64,000 nt of DNA from positions 186,001 through 250,000 of the forward strand of contig NZ_JAZHRX010000001.1 of the NCBI RefSeq assembly GCF_036924645.1, read 5' to 3'. This document shows, piece by piece, positions 28,442 to 36,487 of this stretch. The DNA comes from Bradyrhizobium sp. AZCC 2176 (GTDB lineage Bacteria; Pseudomonadota; Alphaproteobacteria; Rhizobiales; Xanthobacteraceae). The notes below the pieces were generated by a model, which was not told where the DNA came from, ran no database searches, and was given only the letters and a program-made list of their open reading frames with translations. Position 1 is the stretch's first letter. Every line of letters starts with the position of its first letter. The position numbers were made by a program, and so were the translations under genes.

Positions 28442-29143
28442 TCATGCACTTTCTGCAGTTACCGATTGTCCCGAATTCGGTGACAGCTCGCCGTCCAAAT
28501 GAGAAGCAATTGCGGCGTCGGTAAGTCCGATGCCACGCAGGATGAATTGAGATAGCTGCCGCTCCAGATCGGCGGCGTTGCCGTAGGCAAGACAGGGCAC
28601 GGCCGGAAGCCGCGTGAGCGCCGACATCAGCACGGTGTGGTGAGCGAACCAGAACAGGTTGAGCGGATCGCTACCGATCCGCGCCGCGTCACCGGCCCTT
28701 ACAGCGCGTTCGATCGATGCGGTGAATACCGGCCCGATCAGACCGCTGATTTTGTCGTAGAGCAGTCGCGCGAACTCGCCATCGTCGAGATGGCTCGTCG
28801 TCATCAGCCGCAGCCGCTGCGCTTCCTCCTGATCCGATCCGTCGGATACTTCCATGAAATGGCCGACCATGCCCTTGACCAATTCGACCAGTGTGGCAGT
28901 TGAAGGCTCCTGGCCGAGCAGGTGCGCGAAGTCCGGATCGGCCTCGCACTCCTCGGCGAGGATCTCCGCATAGAGCGCAGCCTTGGAGGGGAAGTGCTTG
29001 AACAACAGCCCTTCCGAAATGGCAGCGGCCGCCGCCACGCTCTTGGTCGTGGTGCCGGCAAAGCCGTTGCGGGCAAAGCATCGCTTGGCGGCGCTCAAGA
29101 TCAATTGCCGCCGCAAGTCACTGGTCATGCGCAGGGTAGACAT
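28442..29143 (-). CDS. TetR/AcrR family repressor of the RND efflux operon
   Basis: A 233-residue regulator. Residues about 10-55 form the helix-turn-helix (ILSAAKRCFARNGFAGTTTKSVAAAAAISEGLLFKHFPSK), the standard TetR DNA-binding domain; the rest is a helical ligand-binding and dimerisation domain. It is the first gene of the tetR - adaptor - pump operon, and its start lies six bases from a perfect 16-bp palindrome at 29150-29165, so autoregulation of the entire operon is likely. The inducer is unknown. It is divergent from the P450 gene at 29438, whose expression it might also influence. Confidence 0.93.
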   Translation of the reverse strand: MSTLRMTSDLRRQLILSAAKRCFARNGFAGTTTKSVAAAAAISEGLLFKHFPSKAALYAEILAEECEADPDFAHLLGQEPSTATLVELVKGMVGHFMEVSDGSDQEEAQRLRLMTTSHLDDGEFARLLYDKISGLIGPVFTASIERAVRAGDAARIGSDPLNLFWFAHHTVLMSALTRLPAVPCLAYGNAADLERQLSQFILRGIGLTDAAIASHLDGELSPNSGQSVTAESA

Positions 29144-29149
29144 GGGCGC

Positions 29150-29165
29150 GTGAGTAATTACTCAC
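29150..29165. promoter_or_regulatory. Perfect 16-bp palindrome, probable TetR operator
   Basis: GTGAGTAATTACTCAC reads the same on both strands and lies immediately upstream of the tetR start codon (six bases away) in the divergent region with the P450 gene. Size, symmetry and position are typical for an autoregulatory TetR/AcrR operator. Confidence 0.75.
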
Positions 29166-29355
29166 CTTGACGAAGTCAAGGATCTATTGCAGCGCACCAA
29201 GCGGATTCTGTTGCGGGGTGACGTCAAAGACACAGCCTCATCGCCTTGTTCGACCACGATTTTTCCAGGAATCGAGCACTCACCTTTTCGGTACATTCTA
29301 AATCGGCCGCAACCCCAGGGCGCCCGCGCGCCGTTTGGACGGCCGACTGTGCGGC

Positions 29356-29383
29356 TTGACGCCTCCGCGCCGGCATTTAAGAT
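29356..29383 (+). promoter_or_regulatory. Possible sigma-70 promoter of the P450 gene
   Basis: TTGACG (29356-29361) and TAAGAT (29378-29383) are separated by 16 bases and lie about 55 bases before the P450 start. The -35 is a 5/6 match and the -10 a 4/6 match to consensus. The rest of the 29166-29437 gap shows no other clear feature. Confidence 0.35.
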
Positions 29384-29437
29384 AGTTGCAAATGCGACTA
29401 ATTTGATGTTCGTGTTTTCCAGAGCATATGGCGAGCC

Positions 29438-30658
29438 ATGGATTTGAATGCGCACGAACTGGCGGCGACCTTCGATCTCGAAAAGCTGACGCCGGAGTTC
29501 TATGCCAACCCCTACCCGACCTACCGCGCGCTGCGTGAGACCGCGCCGGTCAAGCAGCTACCGAACGGGTCGTATTTCCTGACCCGCTACGACGATCTGG
29601 TTGCGGCCTACAAGAACACCAAAGCCTTCTCCTCGGACAAGAAGAAGGAGTTCTCGCCGAAATACGGTGCCTCCCTGCTCTACGAGCATCACACCACGAG
29701 CCTCGTCTTCAACGATCCCCCCGCTCACACCCGCGTCCGGCGGCTGATCATGGGGGCGCTCTCGCCGCGGGCGATTGCGAGCATGGAGCCAGACCTGATC
29801 CGCCTGGTCGACCGCCTGCTCGACGGCATCGCCGCCAAGGGCAAGGTGGACCTGATCGACGACTTCGCCGCCGCGATCCCGATCGAGGTGATCGGCAATC
29901 TGCTTGACGTGCCCGGGGACGAGCGTGAGCCCTTGCGCGACTGGTCGCTGGCCATCCTCGGCGCGCTGGAGCCGGTGATCGGCCCGGACGCCTTCGCCCG
30001 CGGCAACAGGGCGGTACAGGACTTCCTGTCGTACCTCGAAGGGCTGGTGGCGCGGCGACGTGCCAAACCCGGCAATCCCGACCGCGACGTGCTGACCCGG
30101 CTCATTCAGGGCGAAGATAATGGCGAGCGACTGACCGAAAAGGAGCTGCTGCACAACTGCATCTTCCTGCTCAATGCCGGCCACGAGACCACCACCAATC
30201 TGATCGGCAACGGGCTGGTGGCGTTGTCGAATCACGCCAGCGAGAAACGGCGGTTGATCGAGAACCCTTCGCTGATCAAGACCGCGGTCGAGGAAATGCT
30301 GCGGTTCGAGAGCTCCAACCAGCTCGGCAACCGCATGACGGTCGAGCCGTTCGAACTCGGCGGCATCGTGATGCCACCGGGCACGCCGGTGACGCTGTGC
30401 ATCGGCGCCGCCAACCGCGACCCCGCGCAGTTCGCCGACCCCGAACGTTTCGACATCGGCCGTTCGCCGAACCGGCATCTGGCGTTCGGCACTGGCGCGC
30501 ATCAATGCGCCGGCATGGCCCTGGCGCGGCTCGAGGGCACAATCGCGATCTCGCGCTTCCTCGCGCGCTTTCCGGATTATTCGCTCGACGGCGAACCGGT
30601 GCGCGGTGGCCGCGTGCGTTTCCGCGGATATTTGAGCGTGCCTTGCACGGTCGGCTAG
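29438..30658 (+). CDS. Cytochrome P450 (stand-alone bacterial class I type)
   Basis: A 406-residue soluble P450. The I-helix shows NAGHETTTN, the K-helix EEMLRFES provides ExxR, and the heme loop FGTGAHQCAGMALAR carries the axial Cys near residue 355. The NPYPTYRALRETAPV opening and the NDPPAHTRVRR motif are characteristic of bacterial class I enzymes, which need a ferredoxin and reductase. No ferredoxin gene is adjacent; the rhodocoxin-reductase-like flavoprotein at 47293 is the only reductase candidate in the window. The start at 29438 has only a weak GCGAG site. The substrate is unknown. Confidence 0.93.
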   Translation: MDLNAHELAATFDLEKLTPEFYANPYPTYRALRETAPVKQLPNGSYFLTRYDDLVAAYKNTKAFSSDKKKEFSPKYGASLLYEHHTTSLVFNDPPAHTRVRRLIMGALSPRAIASMEPDLIRLVDRLLDGIAAKGKVDLIDDFAAAIPIEVIGNLLDVPGDEREPLRDWSLAILGALEPVIGPDAFARGNRAVQDFLSYLEGLVARRRAKPGNPDRDVLTRLIQGEDNGERLTEKELLHNCIFLLNAGHETTTNLIGNGLVALSNHASEKRRLIENPSLIKTAVEEMLRFESSNQLGNRMTVEPFELGGIVMPPGTPVTLCIGAANRDPAQFADPERFDIGRSPNRHLAFGTGAHQCAGMALARLEGTIAISRFLARFPDYSLDGEPVRGGRVRFRGYLSVPCTVG

Positions 30659-30783
30659 CGCCTAGGCGAATTGCACCGGTCCTGCGTCGCAACATCGCAA
30701 TCTAAGCCACGGACTCCAGGCGAACGATTTCTGCGCTTGCGCGTTGACATTTCCGGGCGATGAAGCACGAGGGAGTTGAGATC

Positions 30784-32661
30784 ATGCTTCCGCGCGTCGC
30801 TCGCGTTGCAGCGCTTTTTCTCGGTGTCTCCGCGATCGCGGTGAGCACCGGCTCGTTTGCCCAAGTGGGAAGAGGTCACGGCCCGGGTGGCGTGGCTGCG
30901 CCAGCAGCCCGTCCGGCAGCACCACCTGCCATGTCCCGTCCAGCGGGACCACCACCTGCCATGTCCCGTCCAGCGGGACCACCGCCGGCGATGGCCCGCC
31001 CAGCAGCACCGCCCGCGATGGCTCGTCCTGCAGCGCCTCCGGCCATGGCGCGGCCCGCCGCACCAGCAATCCGTGCGGCTCCCGCGCCGCAGCGTCCAGC
31101 CATGATCCCGCATGCGGCGCCGCGTATCGCCGCGCCATCGCGACCGGAGATCCATCGTGCCGCGCCGCCGCAGCGACCAGCCATGACGGGGCGCCCGGGA
31201 CCGCGCATCACCGCACCATCCAGCCCACGCACATCGCCCGCCGTGGGCGCGGGGCCGTCGCGCAAGGAACAAATCGAAACGCGTGCCCAGCAGCGTGAGC
31301 AGCGCATCCAGCAGCGGCAGCAAATCGTGCAGGAGCGGCAGCGTGACATGCTGTCGCGCCAGAGCACAGAGCGGCAGAGCCGCATCGATCGCCTGCAGCA
31401 GCGCGTGCAGCAATTGCAGTCGCAAAAACCGGAAGGTCTGCGGGCACAGCGCGCGCAGCAAAGGCTGCTGCAGACACAGAACCGCCTGCTCCAGCGCGAG
31501 CAGCGTATGCAGCAGACCGATCAGGCGCGCCTGCAGCGGCTCGCACCACCGCCTTCGGCTGAACGATCCGCCGCTGCTGCCGCCGCGCAGGCTGCGGCCC
31601 GCGGACGGTTTGCCGCGCACTTCCGCAGCAATGATGCAATGCAAGCCCGAACCGCGCTCATGGCCCGCGAGAACCGCTGGGCTCCCCGCCACGCTTGGCG
31701 GCACGGGCACCGCGCCGCGTTTGTGGCCTGGCTGGGCCCGGTATTCTGGCCCTACGCCTATTCCGACATCTTCGAGTATACGTTCTGGCCCACCGCCTAC
31801 GACCCCGGCTATTGGGCCTACGCTTATGACGACTTCGTCGACACGGTGTTCTGGGGTACCGACAGCCCGTATTCCGCTTACGCCCGATATCCGGACCCCG
31901 GCGCGGCGATCACCGATTTTCGAGCGCGCGGACGCGCAAGTGTGAGCCCGCGGACTCTCCGGCAATTGTGCGCAGATCCGGATAAGGGCGTGACCGCCTG
32001 GCCGATCGCGGAGATCACGCGGGCCGTACGGCCGACGCCCAAGCAGCGCACCCTGCTCGACGAATTGAAGGCCGCTGCGGCAAAGGCCGCCAACGTGTTC
32101 AGGGAATCCTGCGCCGATTCCTATGCGATGACGCCGCCCGGTCGCTTGCGGGCAATGACGAACCGCGTCAGCGCAACGCTCGACGCGGTAAGGATCGTGC
32201 GTCCGGCACTCGAGCAGTTCTATAATTCGCTGAACGACGAACAAAAGGCGCGCTTCAACGCGCTCGGCCCGAATGTCGGCGACCGTTCGCAACAACAGCC
32301 CCAGCAGGAAGCGAACGCGCAAGCCGAGCGCTGCGGCGAGCCGAAATCCAGCCTCACGCAGCTTCCGATCGAGCGGATCGAGGCCGTGATTCATCCGGCA
32401 GGCAAGCAAAAGGAAGCGCTCGACCGCTTGAGCACGGCGACGAGGAGTGCAGTTGAGAAATTGCAAGCCGCCTGCCCGGACGAGGTACCGCTCACCCCGC
32501 TCGGACGTCTGGAGGCAATGGAAAGGCGGCTCGACGCCATGCTGGAGGCGGCCGCGCTGGTGCAGCCGGCATTGGATGAGTTTTATGCCGCGCTGGGCAA
32601 CGAGCAGAAGGCGCGATTCAACACGCTGCCGCAGATCGCGGGCCCCTCAACGCAACCTTGA
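30784..32661 (+). CDS. Large secreted protein with Pro-rich repeats, Gln/Arg coiled coil and two LTxxQ-like domains
   Basis: A 625-residue exported protein. MLPRVARVAALFLGVSAIAV, ending in SFAQ, is the signal peptide, and GAGGGAG ten bases upstream supports ATG 30784 over the one at 30760. Residues about 40-160 are Pro/Ala-rich with repeated (R)PAGPPPAMSRP and RPAAPPAMA units. Residues about 160-265 are a Gln/Arg-rich coiled coil. A Trp/Tyr-rich stretch follows (FWPYAYSDIFEYTFWPTAYD near 320). The end holds two tandem domains (about 385-497 and 515-620), each with TPxGRLxAM, PALxxFYxxL and EQKARFN, resembling the LTxxQ motif of Spy/CpxP periplasmic chaperones. It is probably envelope-associated; the exact function is unknown. 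Confidence 0.8.
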   Translation: MLPRVARVAALFLGVSAIAVSTGSFAQVGRGHGPGGVAAPAARPAAPPAMSRPAGPPPAMSRPAGPPPAMARPAAPPAMARPAAPPAMARPAAPAIRAAPAPQRPAMIPHAAPRIAAPSRPEIHRAAPPQRPAMTGRPGPRITAPSSPRTSPAVGAGPSRKEQIETRAQQREQRIQQRQQIVQERQRDMLSRQSTERQSRIDRLQQRVQQLQSQKPEGLRAQRAQQRLLQTQNRLLQREQRMQQTDQARLQRLAPPPSAERSAAAAAAQAAARGRFAAHFRSNDAMQARTALMARENRWAPRHAWRHGHRAAFVAWLGPVFWPYAYSDIFEYTFWPTAYDPGYWAYAYDDFVDTVFWGTDSPYSAYARYPDPGAAITDFRARGRASVSPRTLRQLCADPDKGVTAWPIAEITRAVRPTPKQRTLLDELKAAAAKAANVFRESCADSYAMTPPGRLRAMTNRVSATLDAVRIVRPALEQFYNSLNDEQKARFNALGPNVGDRSQQQPQQEANAQAERCGEPKSSLTQLPIERIEAVIHPAGKQKEALDRLSTATRSAVEKLQAACPDEVPLTPLGRLEAMERRLDAMLEAAALVQPALDEFYAALGNEQKARFNTLPQIAGPSTQP

Positions 32662-32690
32662 CCCAGCCCGTCAGCTCACGAGGTGATCGA

Positions 32691-33158
32691 ATGAAGCAAT
32701 GGCACTTCACCACGCTCCGCGCCCCGCCAGCGTCCAGCCGGCGAGACGTATCCGTGCGACACCGCGACCGGGCGTTCTTGATCCTGGCATTGAGCGGAAT
32801 GGCGTATGTGCTTTCGTCGCCTTCCGCCCTGCCCCAGGCATCGCAGGGCACCGAGGGCGTTTCAGGACAGCAGGCGTTCAACAATGCCTGTCGAACGTGC
32901 CACATGGTAAGGCAGGGCGACAATCGGCTGGGGCCCAACCTGCACGGCATTATCGGACGGAAAGCAGGATCGCTGCCGGATTACGCGTTTTCCAGCGCGA
33001 TGAAGGAGGCAGGTTTCGTCTGGGACGAGGAGAAGCTCGATCGCTTCATCGCAAACCCGGATGAGGTCGTGCCGGGCAACGGCATGAAGCCGTATGGCGG
33101 CCTCCCATCGAGCGACGAGCGAAAGAAGATCATCGCCTTCCTTGCCCAACCGCGATAA
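32691..33158 (+). CDS. Cytochrome c, class I (c2-like)
   Basis: A 155-residue exported c-type cytochrome. An N-terminal region of about 45 residues with a hydrophobic stretch (FLILALSGMAYVLSS) serves as signal or anchor. The heme site is CRTCH, followed by GPNLHGIIGRKAG, and the distal ligand Met is in NGMKPYGGL. The order matches class I soluble cytochromes of alphaproteobacteria. ATG 32691 is chosen because GAGGTGATCGA precedes it; a longer frame begins at 32658. It starts 29 bases after the LTxxQ-like gene and may be co-transcribed with it. The role could be periplasmic electron transfer, for example to an oxidase. Confidence 0.9.
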   Translation: MKQWHFTTLRAPPASSRRDVSVRHRDRAFLILALSGMAYVLSSPSALPQASQGTEGVSGQQAFNNACRTCHMVRQGDNRLGPNLHGIIGRKAGSLPDYAFSSAMKEAGFVWDEEKLDRFIANPDEVVPGNGMKPYGGLPSSDERKKIIAFLAQPR

Positions 33159-33313
33159 CGCTGCGGCCTCGAGCAGTGCAGATCGTGCCGGCACTTTTTG
33201 AGCCGCACGAGAGCTATCCGGAACAATGCTTCCCTACTTCCCCGCGCGCACCGATGCAACCGGACTGCCGGTTCGCAGCAGGCCGCCAGATTCCGCCCTA
33301 ATGTGCGGCTGGT

Positions 33314-33694
33314 TTAATTGCCGGCGGTGTTGAAGCGGGAGAGATCGCAATCCCGTTCGGCATATCTCACGCGGCGCAAACCCTCGCGGTCTTCGACCAC
33401 GGTCGGCCGGCAGCGTTCGTTCCAGGCGGCCTGGGCGGCTTCATCGGCCTTCAGTTCTTCCGCGGTCCGGGGCGCGATCTTCACGGTGCCGCCGCTGCCG
33501 ACGTAGAAGTTGGTTTGCTGGCTCGGAAGCAGCGGCGCGCCGGAGGCGATGGCCGCGGCCTTGGCATCCGCGGCAGCCCGCGCCGTGCGGGCGGCCTGGG
33601 CGGCGTCTGCGGCGTGGCCGTGATCCATCGCGAATTGCGCGGACGCGGACGATACCGAAGCGACGACAATCGAGATTGCGATGAAGACGCGCAT
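33314..33694 (-). CDS. Small secreted protein with C-terminal WNERCRP domain
   Basis: A 126-residue protein. MRVFIAISIVVASVSSASAQ is a signal peptide; the ATG at 33694 is chosen for that reason over 33742. An Ala-rich helical segment (AADAAQAARTARAAADAKAAA) precedes the C-terminal domain, in which WNERCRPTVVEDREGLRRVRYAERDCDLSRF carries two cysteines, probably a disulfide. The protein encoded at 33892-34182 has the same arrangement (WEAFCKPRRTYDDEGVVRLIYARKGCEFGR), so the pair are paralogs. No function is recognised. Both are probably periplasmic. Confidence 0.75.
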   Translation of the reverse strand: MRVFIAISIVVASVSSASAQFAMDHGHAADAAQAARTARAAADAKAAAIASGAPLLPSQQTNFYVGSGGTVKIAPRTAEELKADEAAQAAWNERCRPTVVEDREGLRRVRYAERDCDLSRFNTAGN

Positions 33695-33891
33695 TGACAC
33701 TGCCTCTTGAAATGAATGCCGAACGTCAGGAATGACCGACAAGCATTGAGGCGCCGTAAAGCGGCGTGACTAACCGGGTCGCAATTTGGTCGATAAAGAT
33801 TTAGCGGTCTTTCGGGCGCGACAAGGCGCCGGAATTCGTCGAGCCAGCGAGCTCCGAATGCTCCTCGCTGGTTGCGAGAAGCGAAAGCGCG

Positions 33892-34182
33892 TTATTCGCT
33901 GCGGCCGAACTCGCAGCCCTTGCGCGCGTAAATCAAGCGGACGACGCCTTCGTCATCGTAGGTGCGCCTCGGCTTGCAGAACGCTTCCCACTTCTCGATG
34001 CTGGCGCGTCGTGCCCGTTCGTCTTCCTGCTCCTGCGCGGTGTTGCGCACAGGGTCGTCCAGGTAGGAGGTCGTGCACACCCTGCCATAGAACTTGCTGT
34101 AGGTGCAGCGTTCCACGATCTGCCACGCCTGTGCCGACGTCGACAGCAGGGCGAGGGTCGCAATTGCGTAAAGGATTTTCAT
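33892..34182 (-). CDS. Small secreted protein, paralog of the neighbouring gene
   Basis: A 96-residue protein with signal peptide MKILYAIATLALLSTSAQA. The mature part has CTYSKFYGRVCTTSY near its start and the C-terminal W-x3-CKP...DDEG...YARKGCEFGR domain it shares with the protein at 33314-33694. Four mature cysteines would allow two disulfides. It lacks the Ala-rich helical insert of its paralog. The two genes lie in the same orientation with about 200 bases between them, in which I see no other gene. Function unknown. Confidence 0.75.
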   Translation of the reverse strand: MKILYAIATLALLSTSAQAWQIVERCTYSKFYGRVCTTSYLDDPVRNTAQEQEDERARRASIEKWEAFCKPRRTYDDEGVVRLIYARKGCEFGRSE

Positions 34183-34260
34183 GTTTGTCGCTCATCGCTC
34201 GCGGAGACGTCCTCCGTGCGGTGTAGCTAGCGCCGGAGTTCGCGGGGGCGCAACGGTAAC

Positions 34261-34291
34261 CCTTTGTTAAGCTAAATACCCTCAACAAAGG
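34261..34291. promoter_or_regulatory. Inverted repeat CCTTTGTT...AACAAAGG in a gene-free gap
   Basis: CCTTTGTT (34261-34268) and AACAAAGG (34284-34291) are perfect inverted arms 15 bases apart in the AT-richer part of the 236-base gap 34183-34418. It could be a regulatory site for the small secreted protein gene at 33892-34182. The rest of the gap shows nothing I can name. Confidence 0.3.
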
Positions 34292-34418
34292 TTAAATCTG
34301 GAACCTGCATACTGTCGCGTTCTGCTACGCCATTCGAAAAATGGCGCGCACCAGTTCGACAACGAGACAACATCGTCCGTCGATGACACAGCGAGCATGC
34401 GACTAACGCACGCCCTTG

Positions 34419-35282
34419 CTACACCACAGTCCGGTGCCGCTCGATGCAAGTCTTCAAGACCGCATCCATCGACTTGTTCCACCAGTCGTTGGAAAAAATT
34501 TCGATCTCGGAATAGCCGGCAAACCCCTGTGCCTCGACCGCCGATCGCACAGAGGTGATGTCGATGACGCCGTCGCCCATCATGCCGCGGTCGTTGAGAA
34601 TGTCCTTGGTCGGCACCAGCCAGTCGCAGACGTGAAACGCCAGCAAGCGATCCTTTCCCGCGCGCGCGATCTGCGGCATCAATTCCGGATCCCACCAGAT
34701 GTGATAGACGTCGAGCGCGACGCCGAGCGCGCCGGTGCGCTGTGGATCGAGCTGGTCGCAAATATCCAGCGCCTGCTTCGTCGTGTTCACGCAGGCGCGA
34801 TCGGCGGCATAGACCGGGTGCAGCGGCTCGATCGCCAGCGGCATGCTGGCCTGCTTCGCATATTCGAGCATTTCGGCGATGCCGTCATGCACCTGCGTAC
34901 GCGCAGCCGCGATGTCTTTCGAGGTTGCGCTTCCCGGCCGCGAATATTGCGGCAGGCCGCCGACGACCAGCACGATGCACGGCGCGCCCAGCGCCTTGGC
35001 TTCGTCGACGGCGCGGCGATTGTCGTCGCGCGCCTCGATGCGGTGCGCCGCATCGGCGGTGAACATCCCGCCGCGGCAGTAGCCCGACAGCTCGAGCCCG
35101 GCGTCGTGCACGGCCCTCACCGCACGCTCAAGGCCAACGGCAGCGACCTGATCGCGCCAGGGATCGATGGCGCGGATGCCATGGCGCGCGCAGGCCTCGA
35201 TGATGGCTGTAAGATCGCCCTGCTTGCGGACGGTTGCCGTATTCAGCGACAGCCACCGATGATCGGAAGAAAAATCGCGCAT
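34419..35282 (-). CDS. Sugar phosphate isomerase/epimerase-like TIM-barrel protein
   Basis: A 287-residue xylose-isomerase-like TIM barrel. Acidic and His metal-ligand candidates occur in the expected strands: AIEPLHP (Glu), ALDVYHIWWD (Asp/His), AFHVCDW (His) and EIEIF (Glu). Such proteins isomerise or epimerise sugars, keto-sugars or inosose intermediates. The start is ATG 35282, which overlaps the stop of the DUF993 gene (TGATG), so it is translationally coupled and last in the operon. The frame extends upstream to 35327 inside DUF993, without support. The substrate is presumably the product of the Gfo/Idh-DUF993 steps. Confidence 0.88.
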   Translation of the reverse strand: MRDFSSDHRWLSLNTATVRKQGDLTAIIEACARHGIRAIDPWRDQVAAVGLERAVRAVHDAGLELSGYCRGGMFTADAAHRIEARDDNRRAVDEAKALGAPCIVLVVGGLPQYSRPGSATSKDIAAARTQVHDGIAEMLEYAKQASMPLAIEPLHPVYAADRACVNTTKQALDICDQLDPQRTGALGVALDVYHIWWDPELMPQIARAGKDRLLAFHVCDWLVPTKDILNDRGMMGDGVIDITSVRSAVEAQGFAGYSEIEIFSNDWWNKSMDAVLKTCIERHRTVV

Positions 35283-36475
35283 CAGGACTCGATGCCGCGC
35301 GTTGCCAGCACCGTCTTCATGCGCCATGTCGCCCGTTCGGGGTTGGAGAGCAGCCCGGCCTTGTCGGCGAGGCGAAACAGTTCGGCCAGATGCAGCGTGG
35401 AGCGCGTGCTCTCCTGCCCGCCGACCATGGTGAAATGATCCTGGTGGCCGTTGAGATAGGCCATGAACACGATACCGGTCTTGTAGAACCGCGTCGGTGC
35501 CCGGAAGATATGCCGCGACAGCGGCACCGTCGGCCCCAGCACGTCGTGGAAGCCGGCCTCGTCGCCGGCGGCCAGCCGCGACAGCGCATAGGACGCCGCC
35601 GGCGCGATGGCGTCGAAGATGCCGAGCAGTGCGTGCGAAAATCCGCTGTCGTCACCGGCGATCAGTTCGGCATAATTGAAATCGTCGCCGGTATACATCT
35701 TGACGTTCTTGTCCAGCCGCCGGCGCATGTCGATCTCGCGCTGCTTGTCGAGCAGCGAAACTTTTACGCCATCGACCTTGGCGGCGTTGGCGTTGATGAT
35801 GGCAACAGCCGTGTCCATCGCCTTGTCGAGGTTGCTGGTGCCCCAATAGCCAGCCAGCGCCGGGTCGAACATGTCGCCCAGCCAGTGGATGACCACGGGT
35901 TCGCGGACCTGTGACAGCACGCGGTTATAGACTTTTGCGTAGTCGTCGGCACTGCGGCCGAGCTTTGCCAGCGCGCGCGAGGCCATCAGGATGATGCGGC
36001 CGCCCGCCTTCTCCACCGCCGCGATCTGTTCCTCATAGGCGTGAATGACGTCATCAATCGTCCTGGCATCTTCCACCGCGAGATGATCGGTGCCGGCGCC
36101 GGAAAACACCAGCGCGTTGCCCTTTGCCTTGGCGGCCTTCACCGAACGCTGGATCAATTCCAGCGAAGTCGGCCAGTCCAGCCCCATGCCGCGCTGCGCG
36201 GTGTCCATCGCTTCGGCGACGCCGAGGCCGAGATCCCAGACATGCTCGCGGAACGCAATGGTGCGGTCCCAGTCGATCGCGGATGACAGCCACGGGTCGT
36301 TATCGGCAAGAGGATCCGCCACGACATGCGCGGCCGAGAAAGCCACGCGGTTGAGCGTGCCGTCAAGCCTTGCCGGAAACGTCCGCGACGCCGCCAGGCG
36401 ATAGGTTTCGATCGAACGATCCGCGGTCGGCAGCCTCAAGGACAGCGATGACATCGGCAGGACGGGCTTGTTCAT
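35282..36475 (-). CDS. DUF993 family protein, dihydrodipicolinate-synthase-like aldolase
   Basis: A 397-residue protein that I recognise as DUF993, a divergent branch of the dihydrodipicolinate synthase/N-acetylneuraminate lyase TIM-barrel class. Segments such as GGRIILMASRALAKLG and VVIHWLGDMFDPALAGYWG occupy the places of active-site strands, and KVSLLDKQREIDMRRRL includes the Lys expected to form a Schiff base. It would therefore cleave or dehydrate a keto-sugar acid, but I know of no characterised member. It lies 12 bases after the Gfo/Idh gene and overlaps the isomerase gene by one base. Confidence 0.85.
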   Translation of the reverse strand: MNKPVLPMSSLSLRLPTADRSIETYRLAASRTFPARLDGTLNRVAFSAAHVVADPLADNDPWLSSAIDWDRTIAFREHVWDLGLGVAEAMDTAQRGMGLDWPTSLELIQRSVKAAKAKGNALVFSGAGTDHLAVEDARTIDDVIHAYEEQIAAVEKAGGRIILMASRALAKLGRSADDYAKVYNRVLSQVREPVVIHWLGDMFDPALAGYWGTSNLDKAMDTAVAIINANAAKVDGVKVSLLDKQREIDMRRRLDKNVKMYTGDDFNYAELIAGDDSGFSHALLGIFDAIAPAASYALSRLAAGDEAGFHDVLGPTVPLSRHIFRAPTRFYKTGIVFMAYLNGHQDHFTMVGGQESTRSTLHLAELFRLADKAGLLSNPERATWRMKTVLATRGIES

Positions 36476-36487
36476 GGCTAGGCCTCC

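Noticed and set aside
30655..32466. 603-codon open frame on the minus strand
   Set aside because: It is antisense to the LTxxQ-like protein gene, which has a signal peptide, ribosome site and duplicated domain; the reverse frame is repetitive and domain-free.
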